The notes under the pieces: generated by a model
The model's database searches: none
Seen by the model: only the letters and a program-made list of their open reading frames with translations
Told to the model about the DNA's origin: nothing
DNA from: an uncultured Elioraea sp.
GTDB lineage: Bacteria > Pseudomonadota > Alphaproteobacteria > Acetobacterales > Acetobacteraceae
Direction of reading: 5' to 3'
Assembly: GCA_938010425.1 (NCBI GenBank)
Contig: CALLUO010000020.1
Span: 1 to 61,294, forward strand
Length of the DNA stretch: 61,294 nt
Shown: positions 17,552-26,144 of the stretch, one piece after another
How the letters are laid out: each line of letters begins with the position of its first letter
Numbering within the stretch: position 1 is the stretch's first letter
Translations under genes and position numbers: made by a program

Positions 17552-17955
17552 CGACACACTCTCCCACACCGTGTTTGAGCAAAAAATGGGAAATGTCCTG
17601 GCCTGTCGGAACCCCCCAGCCAAGGGCTGGCGGGCTTGGCCGCACGCCGGAGCCGCCCCGTGGCGCAGCGAGGCTGAGGCCTGAGAAAGAACGCGGCGCG
17701 GTGTGGGCGATGCGGGTTAAAGAGCAACCGCCAAAGCTGTGCTCCCCCGCGGGACTCTCGGGGCAGAAGGCGCTGATCGGGGTTGAGCCCCGGCACGGTG
17801 GTGGCCTGCGCCAGCACGCATCAAGGGCGACGATCCTGCACCCCCGCCGACACTCCTCTGCCGAGGGCACGCTGCGCGCCTGGTCGCAAGCCTCACCCGC
17901 CAGCAGGCGCGCATCGTCGGCACCGCTGCCCAGCGCCGGCCGCCGCTCGTCGCGG
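17552..17955. other. 404-base stretch without a recognised gene
   Basis: Between the 88-residue gene and the Atm1-like exporter. The open frames are R, A, P and G rich with no recognisable domain. A long minus-strand frame crosses it but reads as unnatural sequence. No strong hairpin or repeat was seen. It probably holds the 3' untranslated region of the exporter and the promoter for the small gene. Confidence 0.45.
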
Positions 17956-19830
17956 TCAGTCGGCGGCCGCCGGTAGGGCGCCCTCGCCTCCCCCCACCCC
18001 TTCGCCCTCGACCGCCTCCGCCTGGCGCCGCCACATCTCGGCATAAAGCCCATCGCGCGCGAGCAGCGCCTCGTGCGTGCCGCGTTCGACGATGCGGCCG
18101 TGATCGAGCACCAAAATCTCGTCCGCGTCCATGACCGTGGAGAGGCGGTGCGCAATGACGAGCGTGGTGCGGTTGCGCGCAAGCTCCTTGAGATTGGCCT
18201 GGATCTCGCGTTCCGTGCGCGTATCCAAGGCGGAGGTCGCCTCGTCAAACATCAGGATCGGCGGGTTCTTCAGGATGGTGCGCGCGATCGCCACGCGCTG
18301 CTTCTCCCCACCCGACAGTTTAAGGCCGCGCTCGCCGACGCGGGTATCGTAGCCATCGGGAGTGGAGAGGATGAAGTCGTGGATGCGAGCGAGCTTGGCC
18401 GCCTCCTCCACTTCAGCGTCTGTCGCATCGGGACGGCCGTAGCGGATGTTGTAGCGGATCGTGTCGTTGAACAGAACGGTGTCCTGCGGCACGATTCCGA
18501 TGGCTCGGCGCAGACTGTCTTGCGTGACGCTGCGAATATCTTGCCCATCGATCAAAATCCGCCCTGACCAGACGTCATAGAAGCGGAACAAAAGCCGCGA
18601 GATCGTCGACTTTCCAGCGCCTGAGGAACCAACGATGGCAACCGTCCTGCCAGGCGGGACAACGAAGGACACGCCGTGCAGGATCTCTTGATCCGGCCGG
18701 TAGCCGAAGCGGACATCCTCGAACCGAACCTCGCCCGCCCGCACCGAGAGCGGTTGCGCATCCGCCGCGTCGGCGATCTCGCGCTCCTCAGCAAGCAGGC
18801 GGAACATCGCCTCCATGTCGACAAGGCCCTGCTTGATCTCGCGATAGGCAAAGCCGAGGAAGTTGAGTGGGATGTAAAGCTGCAGCATCACGGTGTTGGC
18901 GAGCACGAACTGGCCGACTGTGGTGGTGCCGGAAAGCACGCCAAAGGCGGCAAGCAACATCACGGCGGTGACGCCGGCGGCAATGATCGCCGCCTGACCA
19001 AGATTGAGCAGGCTGAGAGTCACCTGGCTCTTCACCGCCGCCTCCTCATACCGGCGAAGAGCGGCCTCGTAGCGGCGTGCCTCGTGCTCCTCGTTGTTGA
19101 AGTACTTCACCGTCTCGTAGTTCAGCAGCGAATCGATCGCTTTCGCGTTGGCTACCTGATCGGTTTCGTTCATCGCGCGGCGGAACTTTACCCGCCACTC
19201 CGTGACCAGCAGGGTGAAGGTGACGTAAAGGACAAGCGTGGCGAAAACGATGACGGCGAACAAAGGCCCGAGCACGGCCCAAACGACAGCTGTGGCAAGC
19301 AGGATCTCGACCAGTGTGGGAATGGTGTTGAACAGCGCAAAGCGCAGCACGGTCTCGATGCCGCGCACACCGCGCTCGACCATGCGGGAAAGGCCGCCCG
19401 TCTGACGGTCGAGATGGAAACGGAGGGAGAGCGCGTGCAGGTGGCGAAACGTAGCAAGCCCGATGGTGCGGATCGCCGCCTGCGCCACGCGCGCGAAGGC
19501 GGCATCGCGCAACTCCTGAAAGCCCGAGGCGGCAAGACGAAGAAGCCCGTAGCCGGCGACCAGGGCGAACGGCACGGCGACAAGCGGGGCATCGCGCGGC
19601 GCAAGCGCATCCACCGCGGCGGACAGCACCAGCGGCACGCCGACAGTCGCCACTTTGGCGCAAGCGAGGAAAACGAGGGCTGCGACGACGCGCAGGCGCA
19701 GCCCCGCTTCGCCCTTTGGCCAAAGATAGGGCAGCAGGGTCATGATCGTGTCGAGGTGCGACCGTTCTGGTGCACGGGCGCGGGCCGCAAGCCCGCTGGC
19801 GGTCGACCCGCCATCCTGGACGTGTTTCAC
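17956..19830 (-). CDS. ABC exporter of the Atm1/HMT type
   Basis: 624 residues, a half-transporter with one transmembrane domain (about residues 35-330, six helices) and one nucleotide-binding domain. Walker A GSSGAGKST is near 401, signature LSGGEKQRV near 505 and Walker B ILMFDEATSALD near 527; the switch histidine sits in VIAHRLSTV. The segment NETDQVANAKAIDSLLNYET followed by VKYFNNEEHE is the substrate/glutathione-linked signature of the Atm1 subfamily, which exports glutathione-related sulfur or metal-thiol compounds. The C-terminal 20 residues are G/E/A rich. The gene is divergent from the NUDIX gene (95-base gap). Confidence 0.92.
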   Translation of the reverse strand: MKHVQDGGSTASGLAARARAPERSHLDTIMTLLPYLWPKGEAGLRLRVVAALVFLACAKVATVGVPLVLSAAVDALAPRDAPLVAVPFALVAGYGLLRLAASGFQELRDAAFARVAQAAIRTIGLATFRHLHALSLRFHLDRQTGGLSRMVERGVRGIETVLRFALFNTIPTLVEILLATAVVWAVLGPLFAVIVFATLVLYVTFTLLVTEWRVKFRRAMNETDQVANAKAIDSLLNYETVKYFNNEEHEARRYEAALRRYEEAAVKSQVTLSLLNLGQAAIIAAGVTAVMLLAAFGVLSGTTTVGQFVLANTVMLQLYIPLNFLGFAYREIKQGLVDMEAMFRLLAEEREIADAADAQPLSVRAGEVRFEDVRFGYRPDQEILHGVSFVVPPGRTVAIVGSSGAGKSTISRLLFRFYDVWSGRILIDGQDIRSVTQDSLRRAIGIVPQDTVLFNDTIRYNIRYGRPDATDAEVEEAAKLARIHDFILSTPDGYDTRVGERGLKLSGGEKQRVAIARTILKNPPILMFDEATSALDTRTEREIQANLKELARNRTTLVIAHRLSTVMDADEILVLDHGRIVERGTHEALLARDGLYAEMWRRQAEAVEGEGVGGGEGALPAAAD

Positions 19831-19925
19831 GTGTGTGGCTCCGTTCCCTCTGCACCATGTCGTGCGGCGGGGGAGACCGCAAAGGGAGGAGGATGCATCC
19901 CTCCCATCGCGAATGATCCTGGCGC

Positions 19926-20837
19926 ATGGTAGTGGGGATGGATCTCGCCCCGTTTTTTCGCCACATTGCCCGCTGCAACGACCTCCCGTCGCTCGAGGGA
20001 TTCCTGCCCTTCCGCATCGGCAGCCGGCAGGTCGGCTGGGTGGCGGCCGAGATCGCGGCAGCGCTCGGCCCAGCGCGCGACATCGTGCGCGAGGGTATGA
20101 CGCTCGCCCTCACACCGGCAGCGCAGACCCCTGCCGAACGGAGCGAGGCGCTCGCCGCTCTGGCCGACCGCCTGGTCGCGCTGGGGCTGATCCCCCGCCT
20201 GCGCGGAGAGCTCTATGACGTGCGGGCTGAGGCGGGCGGAGAGAGCCTGGCGAAGATCGACCGCGCCGCCATTCCGGCCTTCGGCATCGCCGCCGAAGGG
20301 GTGCATGCCAATGGGCTGGTGCGGCAGGCGGAGGGGCTGTTCGTCTGGATTGGCGTGCGCGCAGCCGACAAGACGATTGCCCCCGGCAAGCGCGACACGC
20401 TGATCGGCGGCGGCATTGCGGCGGGCGAGACGGCGCTTTCCACGCTGGTGAAGGAAGCCTGGGAAGAAGCCTCGATTCCGGCTTCCCTGGCCGCAACCGC
20501 CCGTCCCGTAGGATCCCTTCGCTATCGCATGGCGTGGCGCGAGCCGGGCCAGGCACGGGGCATGCGGCGCGACACGCTGCACCTATTCGACCTCGAGCTG
20601 TCGGAGAATGTCCTCCCCCGCCCCAACGACGGTGAGGTGGCGCGCTTCGAGCTCCTCCCCATCTCCGAGGTGTTCCGCCTCGTTCGCGACACAGACGCGT
20701 TCAAGTTCAACATTCCCCTCGTGCTGATCGACCTGTTCCTGCGCGAGGGCCTGATTCCGCCGGGCGAGGCGGCGGGGCGGCTGCGTGCGTTGCTCAATGC
20801 CTGCCCTGGCGACGCCGAGGGCGCGCCGCTGCGTTAA
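19926..20837 (+). CDS. NUDIX hydrolase with N-terminal DUF4743 domain
   Basis: 303 residues. The N-terminal ~125 residues fit DUF4743 (FLPFRIGSRQVGWV). The NUDIX box is near residues 160-185 (GGGIAAGETALSTLVKEAWEEASI), in which lysine takes the place of the usual REUXEE arginine; the metal-binding glutamates are intact. Eukaryotic relatives are thiamine-pyrophosphokinase-associated NUDIX proteins, hence a guess at thiamine-derivative phosphate cleavage. An ATG at 19938 is an alternative start. It stands alone before the signalling gene. Confidence 0.82.
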   Translation: MVVGMDLAPFFRHIARCNDLPSLEGFLPFRIGSRQVGWVAAEIAAALGPARDIVREGMTLALTPAAQTPAERSEALAALADRLVALGLIPRLRGELYDVRAEAGGESLAKIDRAAIPAFGIAAEGVHANGLVRQAEGLFVWIGVRAADKTIAPGKRDTLIGGGIAAGETALSTLVKEAWEEASIPASLAATARPVGSLRYRMAWREPGQARGMRRDTLHLFDLELSENVLPRPNDGEVARFELLPISEVFRLVRDTDAFKFNIPLVLIDLFLREGLIPPGEAAGRLRALLNACPGDAEGAPLR

Positions 20838-20901
20838 CCATCCGTCCACTTCTGAGGCCTAGCGTCTCGCGATCAGACTAGGTCGCGCGCGAACCCAACC
20901 C

Positions 20902-23451
20902 ATGGACAGCCTCTTTGCTGCCCTGAATTACACTGCCGGCGAGCCCATCCTCGAGACCTTGCTCGAGGTGTCGGGCATTGGCGCTTGGCGGCTTGAGCTT
21001 GCCACGCAGCGCCTCTGGTGGTCGCGCATCACGCGCCGGCTGTACGAAGTGGACGACGATTTCGTCCCGACCGTGGAAGCGGCGATGGCGCATTTTCCAG
21101 GCCCATCGCACGCCACCCTTGCCGAAGCGCTCGCCCGTTCGGCGCGCGAAGGCAGTCCTTGGGATCTCGATCTCGCTTTCGTTACCGCGCGCGGTCGGCA
21201 CCTGACGGTGCGGGTACGCGGCCGCTGCCTGTTCGATGGCGACGGCCGACCACAGGCCCTCTACGGCACGATCGAAGACATCACCGAGCGGGCAGAGCGG
21301 GAACGGGATCATGCGCGGCTCGCTCTTGTTGTGCGTCAAATGCCCACGCCCGCGATCATCACCGATGCGCAAGGGCTGACGGTTTGGGTCAACCCGGCGT
21401 TTGAGCGTGTCACGGGCTATAGTTTGGCCGAGCTGATCGGCCGCACCCCCGGTTCGGTTCTGCAGGGCAAGGGCACCGATCCGGCGGCGGTCGCGTATAT
21501 GCGCGAGGCGATGCGCAGCGGTGAGGGTTTTCGCGTTGAGGTGCAGAACTACACGAAGGATGGGCGCGCCTATTGGGTTGACATCGAGGCGAGCCCAATC
21601 CGCGGCGAGGGCGGCGAACTCAAAGGCTTTATCGCCGTCGAGACCGACATCACCGCCCGCCGTGCCGCCGAGGATGCCGCCTTTGCCGAACTCTTCCGCC
21701 GCACCGAGGCGGAAACTCTGCTGCGCGAGATCATCGACACCCTGGCTTCTGGCGTCTATGTCTGCGACCCTGAGGAGCGCGTGATCCTGTGGAATCGCGC
21801 CTTCACTGAGTTCCGTCCAACCCTCGCGCCAATCCTCGCTGCCGGCACAACACTCGAGGGGCTGTTGCGCGCGGCCCTCGCGAGCGGCGACTACGCCAAT
21901 GAAATCGATCCTCATGCACCGCAAGAAGAGCGCGAAGCCTGGCTCGCGCGCCGCCTGGGCCAAATCCGCTCTGCCGGGCCGGACAGTCCAAGTCGCGAAT
22001 TCCAGATCGCCGACGGGCGTTGGCTGCAAGGGTGGGAACGGCGGTCGCGCTCCGGCCACCTCGTCTGCGTGCGCACCGACATCACCCGCCTCAAGCAAGC
22101 GGAGGCCGAGGCGCGCCGGCGCGCGGAACAGGACGATCTAACGGGTGTTGCTTCCCGCAGCGTCCTGTTCGATCGCCTCGCTGAGGCGATGGCAGCACGA
22201 CGGAGCAGCGACGCGCTTGGCGGCTGCCTCGCCTTGATCGATCTCGACCACTTCAAGTCGGTGAACGACATCTTTGGTCACCCGACGGCTGATACTGTGC
22301 TGGCGGAGGTGGCGCGCCGCATGCGCGAGGTCGTACGCGCCTCCGATGTGATTGCGCGCATGGGCGGAGACGAGTTCGCCCTGCTATTGCCCGGCCACGC
22401 CAAGGGGCCGGAGGCGTTCACGCTGCTCGAGCGGCTGCGCCGAAACATCCAACGCCCTGTCCCGTGCCAGGGCGGCGCCGTCACCCCGTCCATATCGATC
22501 GGCGCTGCCTTCTATCCCGAAGACGGCGAGACACCGGAGGCGCTGCTGCGCGCGGCGGATACGGCACTCTACGGGGCCAAGCGGGACGGTCGCAACCGCA
22601 TCGCCCTCTTCGATGCAGGGCTTGCCCAGCGCATGGCGCGCCGGGCAGCACTCGCCGAACGTTTGCGAGCGGCGCTGGCCGAAGGGCGGATCACCATCGC
22701 CCTGCAACCCAAACTCCGCCTCGCCGATCGACGCCTCGAGGGGTTTGAAGCGCTCGCGCGCTGGACGGAGGACGGAAAACCCGTCTCGCCGGCCGAGTTC
22801 GTCTCGGTGGCGGAGGAACGGGGCCTCGCCCTCGATCTCGGCTGGGCCGTGCTGAATGCTGCCCTCGCTGCCACCGCGGACTTCACCTCCTTGGGCCTCG
22901 AACCGGGGCACATCGCGGTGAATGTCTCCACGCCGCAACTCCTCGCGCCAGACGCGGCAGAGCGCATTCTCGATGCGGTCGCTGCCCATGGCTTAGCGGC
23001 CGACCGTCTGGAGATCGAGGTCACCGAAAACGTGCTGATCGACCGTGCTATCGAGCAGATCGACCCCGTCCTGCAGCGTCTGGCCACGGCCGGGGTCGGC
23101 ATTGCCTTCGACGACTTTGGCACAGGCTATGCCGCACTCTCCCACCTCACCGGCTTCCCGGTGCGAAGGCTGAAAATCGACCGCAGCTTCGTCGCCCCCA
23201 TCGACGGCACGCACCGGTCGGGCATGATCGCTCGCACCATCGTCGCGCTCGCCAAGGAGCTCGGTCTGGAGACGGTGGCCGAGGGAGTGGAGACAGATAC
23301 GCAAGCGCGCTATTTGCGCGAGATTGGCTGCGATGCAGCACAGGGGTTCCTGTTCGCCCGCCCGATGCCGGTCGCGGAGGCGATGAGGTGGCTTTCAGCT
23401 CATTCCGCGCAAGCGGCCACACCCGCTGCCGAGCCCGGCCCCGGCGGATAA
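20902..23451 (+). CDS. PAS-GGDEF-EAL cyclic-di-GMP signalling protein
   Basis: 849 residues with, in order, a PAS/PAC-like region (~15-130), a second PAS domain (~145-255, ending [10 protein letters not shown]), a third PAS-like stretch (~265-395), a diguanylate cyclase domain with intact MGGDEF (~490) and a phosphodiesterase domain with intact EAL (FEALARW, ~615), EVTEN and DDFGTGY (~737). It lacks membrane segments, so it is a soluble sensor. Both catalytic motifs are present, so it could make and break cyclic-di-GMP. The second PAS resembles LOV folds but has GRTPGSVLQ where a flavin-binding LOV has a reactive cysteine. The ATG at 20902 is clear. Confidence 0.95.
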   Translation: MDSLFAALNYTAGEPILETLLEVSGIGAWRLELATQRLWWSRITRRLYEVDDDFVPTVEAAMAHFPGPSHATLAEALARSAREGSPWDLDLAFVTARGRHLTVRVRGRCLFDGDGRPQALYGTIEDITERAERERDHARLALVVRQMPTPAIITDAQGLTVWVNPAFERVTGYSLAELIGRTPGSVLQGKGTDPAAVAYMREAMRSGEGFRVEVQNYTKDGRAYWVDIEASPIRGEGGELKGFIAVETDITARRAAEDAAFAELFRRTEAETLLREIIDTLASGVYVCDPEERVILWNRAFTEFRPTLAPILAAGTTLEGLLRAALASGDYANEIDPHAPQEEREAWLARRLGQIRSAGPDSPSREFQIADGRWLQGWERRSRSGHLVCVRTDITRLKQAEAEARRRAEQDDLTGVASRSVLFDRLAEAMAARRSSDALGGCLALIDLDHFKSVNDIFGHPTADTVLAEVARRMREVVRASDVIARMGGDEFALLLPGHAKGPEAFTLLERLRRNIQRPVPCQGGAVTPSISIGAAFYPEDGETPEALLRAADTALYGAKRDGRNRIALFDAGLAQRMARRAALAERLRAALAEGRITIALQPKLRLADRRLEGFEALARWTEDGKPVSPAEFVSVAEERGLALDLGWAVLNAALAATADFTSLGLEPGHIAVNVSTPQLLAPDAAERILDAVAAHGLAADRLEIEVTENVLIDRAIEQIDPVLQRLATAGVGIAFDDFGTGYAALSHLTGFPVRRLKIDRSFVAPIDGTHRSGMIARTIVALAKELGLETVAEGVETDTQARYLREIGCDAAQGFLFARPMPVAEAMRWLSAHSAQAATPAAEPGPGG

Positions 23452-23776
23452 GACACGCCGATATTCCCTCAGCGAATCTTCTGCCGCGCACCGGCGACCA
23501 GCGCGGGCAGAAAGCCGGGCACGCATGACCCGTCGTCCGTTTTCCCGACGTCTTCGCCAAGGTCGGTAGAATGGCAGGCAACCCCAACCTGCAGCGTTTC
23601 CAGCCTAATCCGCTGCGGGTGGAAAAAGCCGCCGTTCGCGCTCACGGCGCTGCGCGAAACCTGAACGATGGCCAGGCGGCATCGGACGGGCATGAGGGGA
23701 GGCGTGGCCGGGTCTCGCCGCGCAGGGTGTAGCCCAGCTCTCTGCATACAATGACCGGCCGGGGTGCTCGGTGCCC
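23452..23776. other. 325-base gap, possibly holding one small gene
   Basis: Between the cyclic-di-GMP gene and gluQ, which converge. The only frame with natural composition is the minus-strand 74-codon frame listed at 23469-23690. No terminator-like hairpin with a T-run was seen on either strand. Confidence 0.4.
23469..23690 (-). CDS. Possible small protein, unknown
   Basis: A 73-residue frame that reads like protein, not a GC shadow: it has few R/A/P runs, three cysteines and a closing FLPALVAGARQKIR. Third-codon positions are mostly G or C, as in the neighbours. There is no clear ribosome-binding site for the ATG at 23690, and an in-frame ATG 19 codons earlier is equally possible. It would be downstream of gluQ on the same strand. 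No family is recognised, so this is a weak call; it could also be the remnant of a longer gene. Confidence 0.25.
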   Translation of the reverse strand, partial: PVRCRLAIVQVSRSAVSANGGFFHPQRIRLETLQVGVACHSTDLGEDVGKTDDGSCVPGFLPALVAGARQKIR

Positions 23777-24640
23777 TCACGCTTCGTCCGGGAAGCCCGC
23801 CATCGCTCTCACTTCAGCTGGGCTTCGTCCCGCCGCACGAAGCGCCCGCAAGGTCATCGTACGGTCGCGTTTGGCAAGCCGCCTCCCGTCCGGCCCGGTG
23901 AGCAGAGCGTGGTGGCGCCAGCGCGGCACCGGCCAACCCATCAGCGCCTGCAGAAGCCGGTGCAGGTGGATCGCGGGCTTGAGGTCGACGCCGCGGGTGA
24001 CCAGCGTGACTCCCTGAACTGCATCATCGTGCGTCACGCAAAGGTGGTAGGAGGCTGGCGTGTCTTTGCGCGCCAGCACCACGTCTCCAAAAAGGGGGGC
24101 GGGGTTGATGGCGAAGGGTGGCTCTCCCTCCTCCTCGGCGAACACGGGGGAGGGAATGGCGGCGATGGCACGCGCGATGTCCAGCCTGAGAGCGTAGGGC
24201 TCGCCGGCGGCAATCCGCCGTGCCCGGGTCTCCTCGTCTAGCCCGCGGCAGGTGCCGGGATAGAGCGGTCCGTCGATGCCGTGAGGGGCATGGCCGATGG
24301 CCGCCACCTCGCGCGCGATCTCGGCCCGCGTGCAAAAACAGGGGTAAAGCAGGCCGCGCGCGGCTAGACGATCGAGCACAGCTCGGTACTCGGCGAAGTG
24401 TTCGGATTGCACACGCACGCCGCCGTCCCAGTCGAGCCCGAGCCAAGCCAGGTCCTCGAGGATCGCTTCCGCATATTCGGCGCGGCAGCGCGTGCGGTCG
24501 ATATCCTCAAGGCGGAGGAGGAAACGGCCGCCCGCTGCGCGTGCGATGCGCCAGGCAAAAAGAGCGCTCATCGCATGCCCGAGGTGGAGAAATCCGGTGG
24601 GAGAGGGGGCGAAGCGGGTGACGACGGTGGACCGGGTCAT
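23777..24640 (-). CDS. gluQ: Glutamyl-Q tRNA(Asp) synthetase
   Basis: 287 residues: a glutamyl-tRNA synthetase catalytic core without the anticodon-binding domain, which defines GluQ. HIGH-type motif HLGH in APSPTGFLHLGHAM (~19), zinc-site remnant YPCFCTRAEI, and a KMSKS-like RRLAKRDR near the C-terminus. It charges glutamate and transfers it onto queuosine-34 of tRNA-Asp, so it depends on Tgt activity; tgt and yhhQ lie about 8 kb away. The divergent esterase starts 26 bases from its start. Confidence 0.95.
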   Translation of the reverse strand: MTRSTVVTRFAPSPTGFLHLGHAMSALFAWRIARAAGGRFLLRLEDIDRTRCRAEYAEAILEDLAWLGLDWDGGVRVQSEHFAEYRAVLDRLAARGLLYPCFCTRAEIAREVAAIGHAPHGIDGPLYPGTCRGLDEETRARRIAAGEPYALRLDIARAIAAIPSPVFAEEEGEPPFAINPAPLFGDVVLARKDTPASYHLCVTHDDAVQGVTLVTRGVDLKPAIHLHRLLQALMGWPVPRWRHHALLTGPDGRRLAKRDRTMTLRALRAAGRSPAEVRAMAGFPDEA

Positions 24641-24666
24641 CGTGCACCGTTATGCGCTCTGGCGCG

Positions 24667-25329
24667 ATGCATGACGACCTCCCCCTCCTCGATGGGCCTC
24701 GGCTTGCGCCGCACGGCGGCGGCCGCCCGGCCTTGCTCGTCGTCCTCTGCCATGGCGTGGGGGCGGATGGGCGAGATCTCGCTGCCTTGGCGGAAGAACT
24801 CGCGCCCGACTTGCCTGAGGCAGCTTTCGCCTGCCCGAATGCGCCTGAACCCTACGCTTTGGCCCCATCCGGCCGGCAGTGGTTCCCTTTGCTCGACCTC
24901 TCGGCGGAGGCGCTGGCTGCCGGAGTGCGTCGCGCCGCGCCGTCGCTTTCCCGCTTCGTCAGTGCCGAGGCGGCGCGACTTGGGCTGCCGATGGAGCGCG
25001 TGGTGCTGGGAGGCTTCAGCCAGGGGGGCATGACGGCGCTCTACACGGGGCTTGGCATGCCTTCGCCGCCGGCCGCGATCGCCGCCTTCTCGGGGGCACT
25101 GCCCCTTCTCCCCAGCCCTTGCGCCCGCATCCCCGTCTTACTCGTGCACGGCGAGGACGACCCGGTCGTGCCCGCCGCCCTCACCCGCCAAGCCGAGGAG
25201 GTGCTGCAGCGCGCCGAGGTCCCCGTCACCGGTCTCTACCGCCCCGGCCTCGGCCACGGAATCGACGCGGCGGGGCTGGCCGCGCTCGTCGCACTTTGCC
25301 GGCCCTTTACTCGCCTGCCGCGCGCATGA
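24667..25329 (+). CDS. Phospholipase/carboxylesterase family alpha/beta hydrolase
   Basis: 220 residues. Oxyanion-hole segment VVLCHGVGADGRDL, nucleophile serine in GGFSQGGMTA (~117), an acidic residue in VHGEDDPVVP and catalytic histidine in GLGHGID. It matches the bacterial carboxylesterase/YpfH group of small cytosolic esterases, which cleave acyl esters or lysophospholipids. The ATG at 24667 is used instead of a GTG or other start five codons before. It is divergent from gluQ and followed by a strong hairpin. Confidence 0.88.
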   Translation: MHDDLPLLDGPRLAPHGGGRPALLVVLCHGVGADGRDLAALAEELAPDLPEAAFACPNAPEPYALAPSGRQWFPLLDLSAEALAAGVRRAAPSLSRFVSAEAARLGLPMERVVLGGFSQGGMTALYTGLGMPSPPAAIAAFSGALPLLPSPCARIPVLLVHGEDDPVVPAALTRQAEEVLQRAEVPVTGLYRPGLGHGIDAAGLAALVALCRPFTRLPRA

Positions 25330-25341
25330 AGCTTGCGTGAC

Positions 25342-25375
25342 GAAGGCGCGGCTTGCTGGACAGAGCCGCGCCTTC
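25342..25375 (+). terminator. Strong hairpin after the esterase gene
   Basis: A perfect 12-base-pair inverted repeat (GAAGGCGCGGCT / AGCCGCGCCTTC) with a ten-base loop, starting 13 bases after the esterase stop. There is no T-run after it, so it may terminate inefficiently or protect the 3' end. The 160 bases from here to the HNH gene hold nothing else recognisable. Confidence 0.55.
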
Positions 25376-25540
25376 TGTGCATAAGCCGTGAAGTCCACAG
25401 GCTGTGCCACATCATCTGGTGGTGGGCCGGCTGTCGTCCCGCATAAGTCTGGCGACGGCTGGGCTAGGGGGCGGCGATGAGGCCGCTCGCATCCGGATCG
25501 GTGTCAGGGGTGTGGCGCGGCAGCGACGGGAGATCGGCGC

Positions 25541-26101
25541 GTGCCGGATGGCGGTAGTCACTATCCCGCTCTCGTGTTGAACGCGGACTTCCGCCCCCTC
25601 TCCTATTTCCCCCTCTCTGTTTGGTCCTGGCAGGACGCTGTGAAAGCAGTGTTTATGGACCGCGTCTCGGTTCTCTCCGAATACGACACCGAGGTGCGCA
25701 GCCCGTCAGTCTCCATGCGGCTGCCCTCCGTCATCGCGCTGAAGGAGTATATCCCTGCCGCCCGGCGGCCGGCCTTCACGCGCTTCAACGTGTTCCTGCG
25801 CGATCGCTTCGAGTGCCAGTACTGCGGCGGATCCTTCCCAACCCAGGAGCTCACCTTCGACCACGTCATCCCCCGCTCGCGCGGGGGGCGGACGACCTGG
25901 GAAAACGTCGTCACCGCCTGTTCCTGCTGCAACCTGAAGAAAGGCAACCGGCTGCCGCGCGAGTGCCAGATGTTTCCGCGCCAGCCGCCGCGCCAGCCGA
26001 CCTCGTGGGAGCTGCAGGAGAACGGGCGCGCCTTCCCGCCGAACTATCTGCACGAGTCCTGGCGCGACTACCTCTACTGGGACAGCGAGCTCGAGGGCTG
26101 A
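25541..26101 (+). CDS. HNH endonuclease family protein
   Basis: 186 residues. An HNH domain with two zinc-ribbon CxxC pairs (CQYCG near 93, and CSCCN near 127) surrounds the FDHVIPRSRGG active-site block (~107). The N-terminal half (LVLNADFRPLSYFPLSVWSW) matches a widespread standalone HNH family in proteobacteria that is found as a housekeeping gene, not with restriction or homing elements. The GTG at 25541 is the start. Actual substrate and role are unknown. It is not linked to a methyltransferase here. Confidence 0.88.
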   Translation: MPDGGSHYPALVLNADFRPLSYFPLSVWSWQDAVKAVFMDRVSVLSEYDTEVRSPSVSMRLPSVIALKEYIPAARRPAFTRFNVFLRDRFECQYCGGSFPTQELTFDHVIPRSRGGRTTWENVVTACSCCNLKKGNRLPRECQMFPRQPPRQPTSWELQENGRAFPPNYLHESWRDYLYWDSELEG

Positions 26102-26144
26102 GGGCCCGAGCCGGGCTGAGGCGCCGGACTGGGCGCGTCAACCG

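Noticed and set aside
18676-19932. 418-codon plus-strand frame across the ABC exporter.
   Set aside because: Shadow of the minus-strand exporter; its composition (H, R, G, D rich) has no natural pattern.
20902-23451. LOV photoreceptor in the cyclic-di-GMP protein.
   Set aside because: The second PAS lacks the reactive cysteine of LOV domains.
25541-26101. HNH nuclease as part of a restriction or defence system.
   Set aside because: The sequence matches a widespread standalone HNH family and no methyltransferase or partner gene is nearby.
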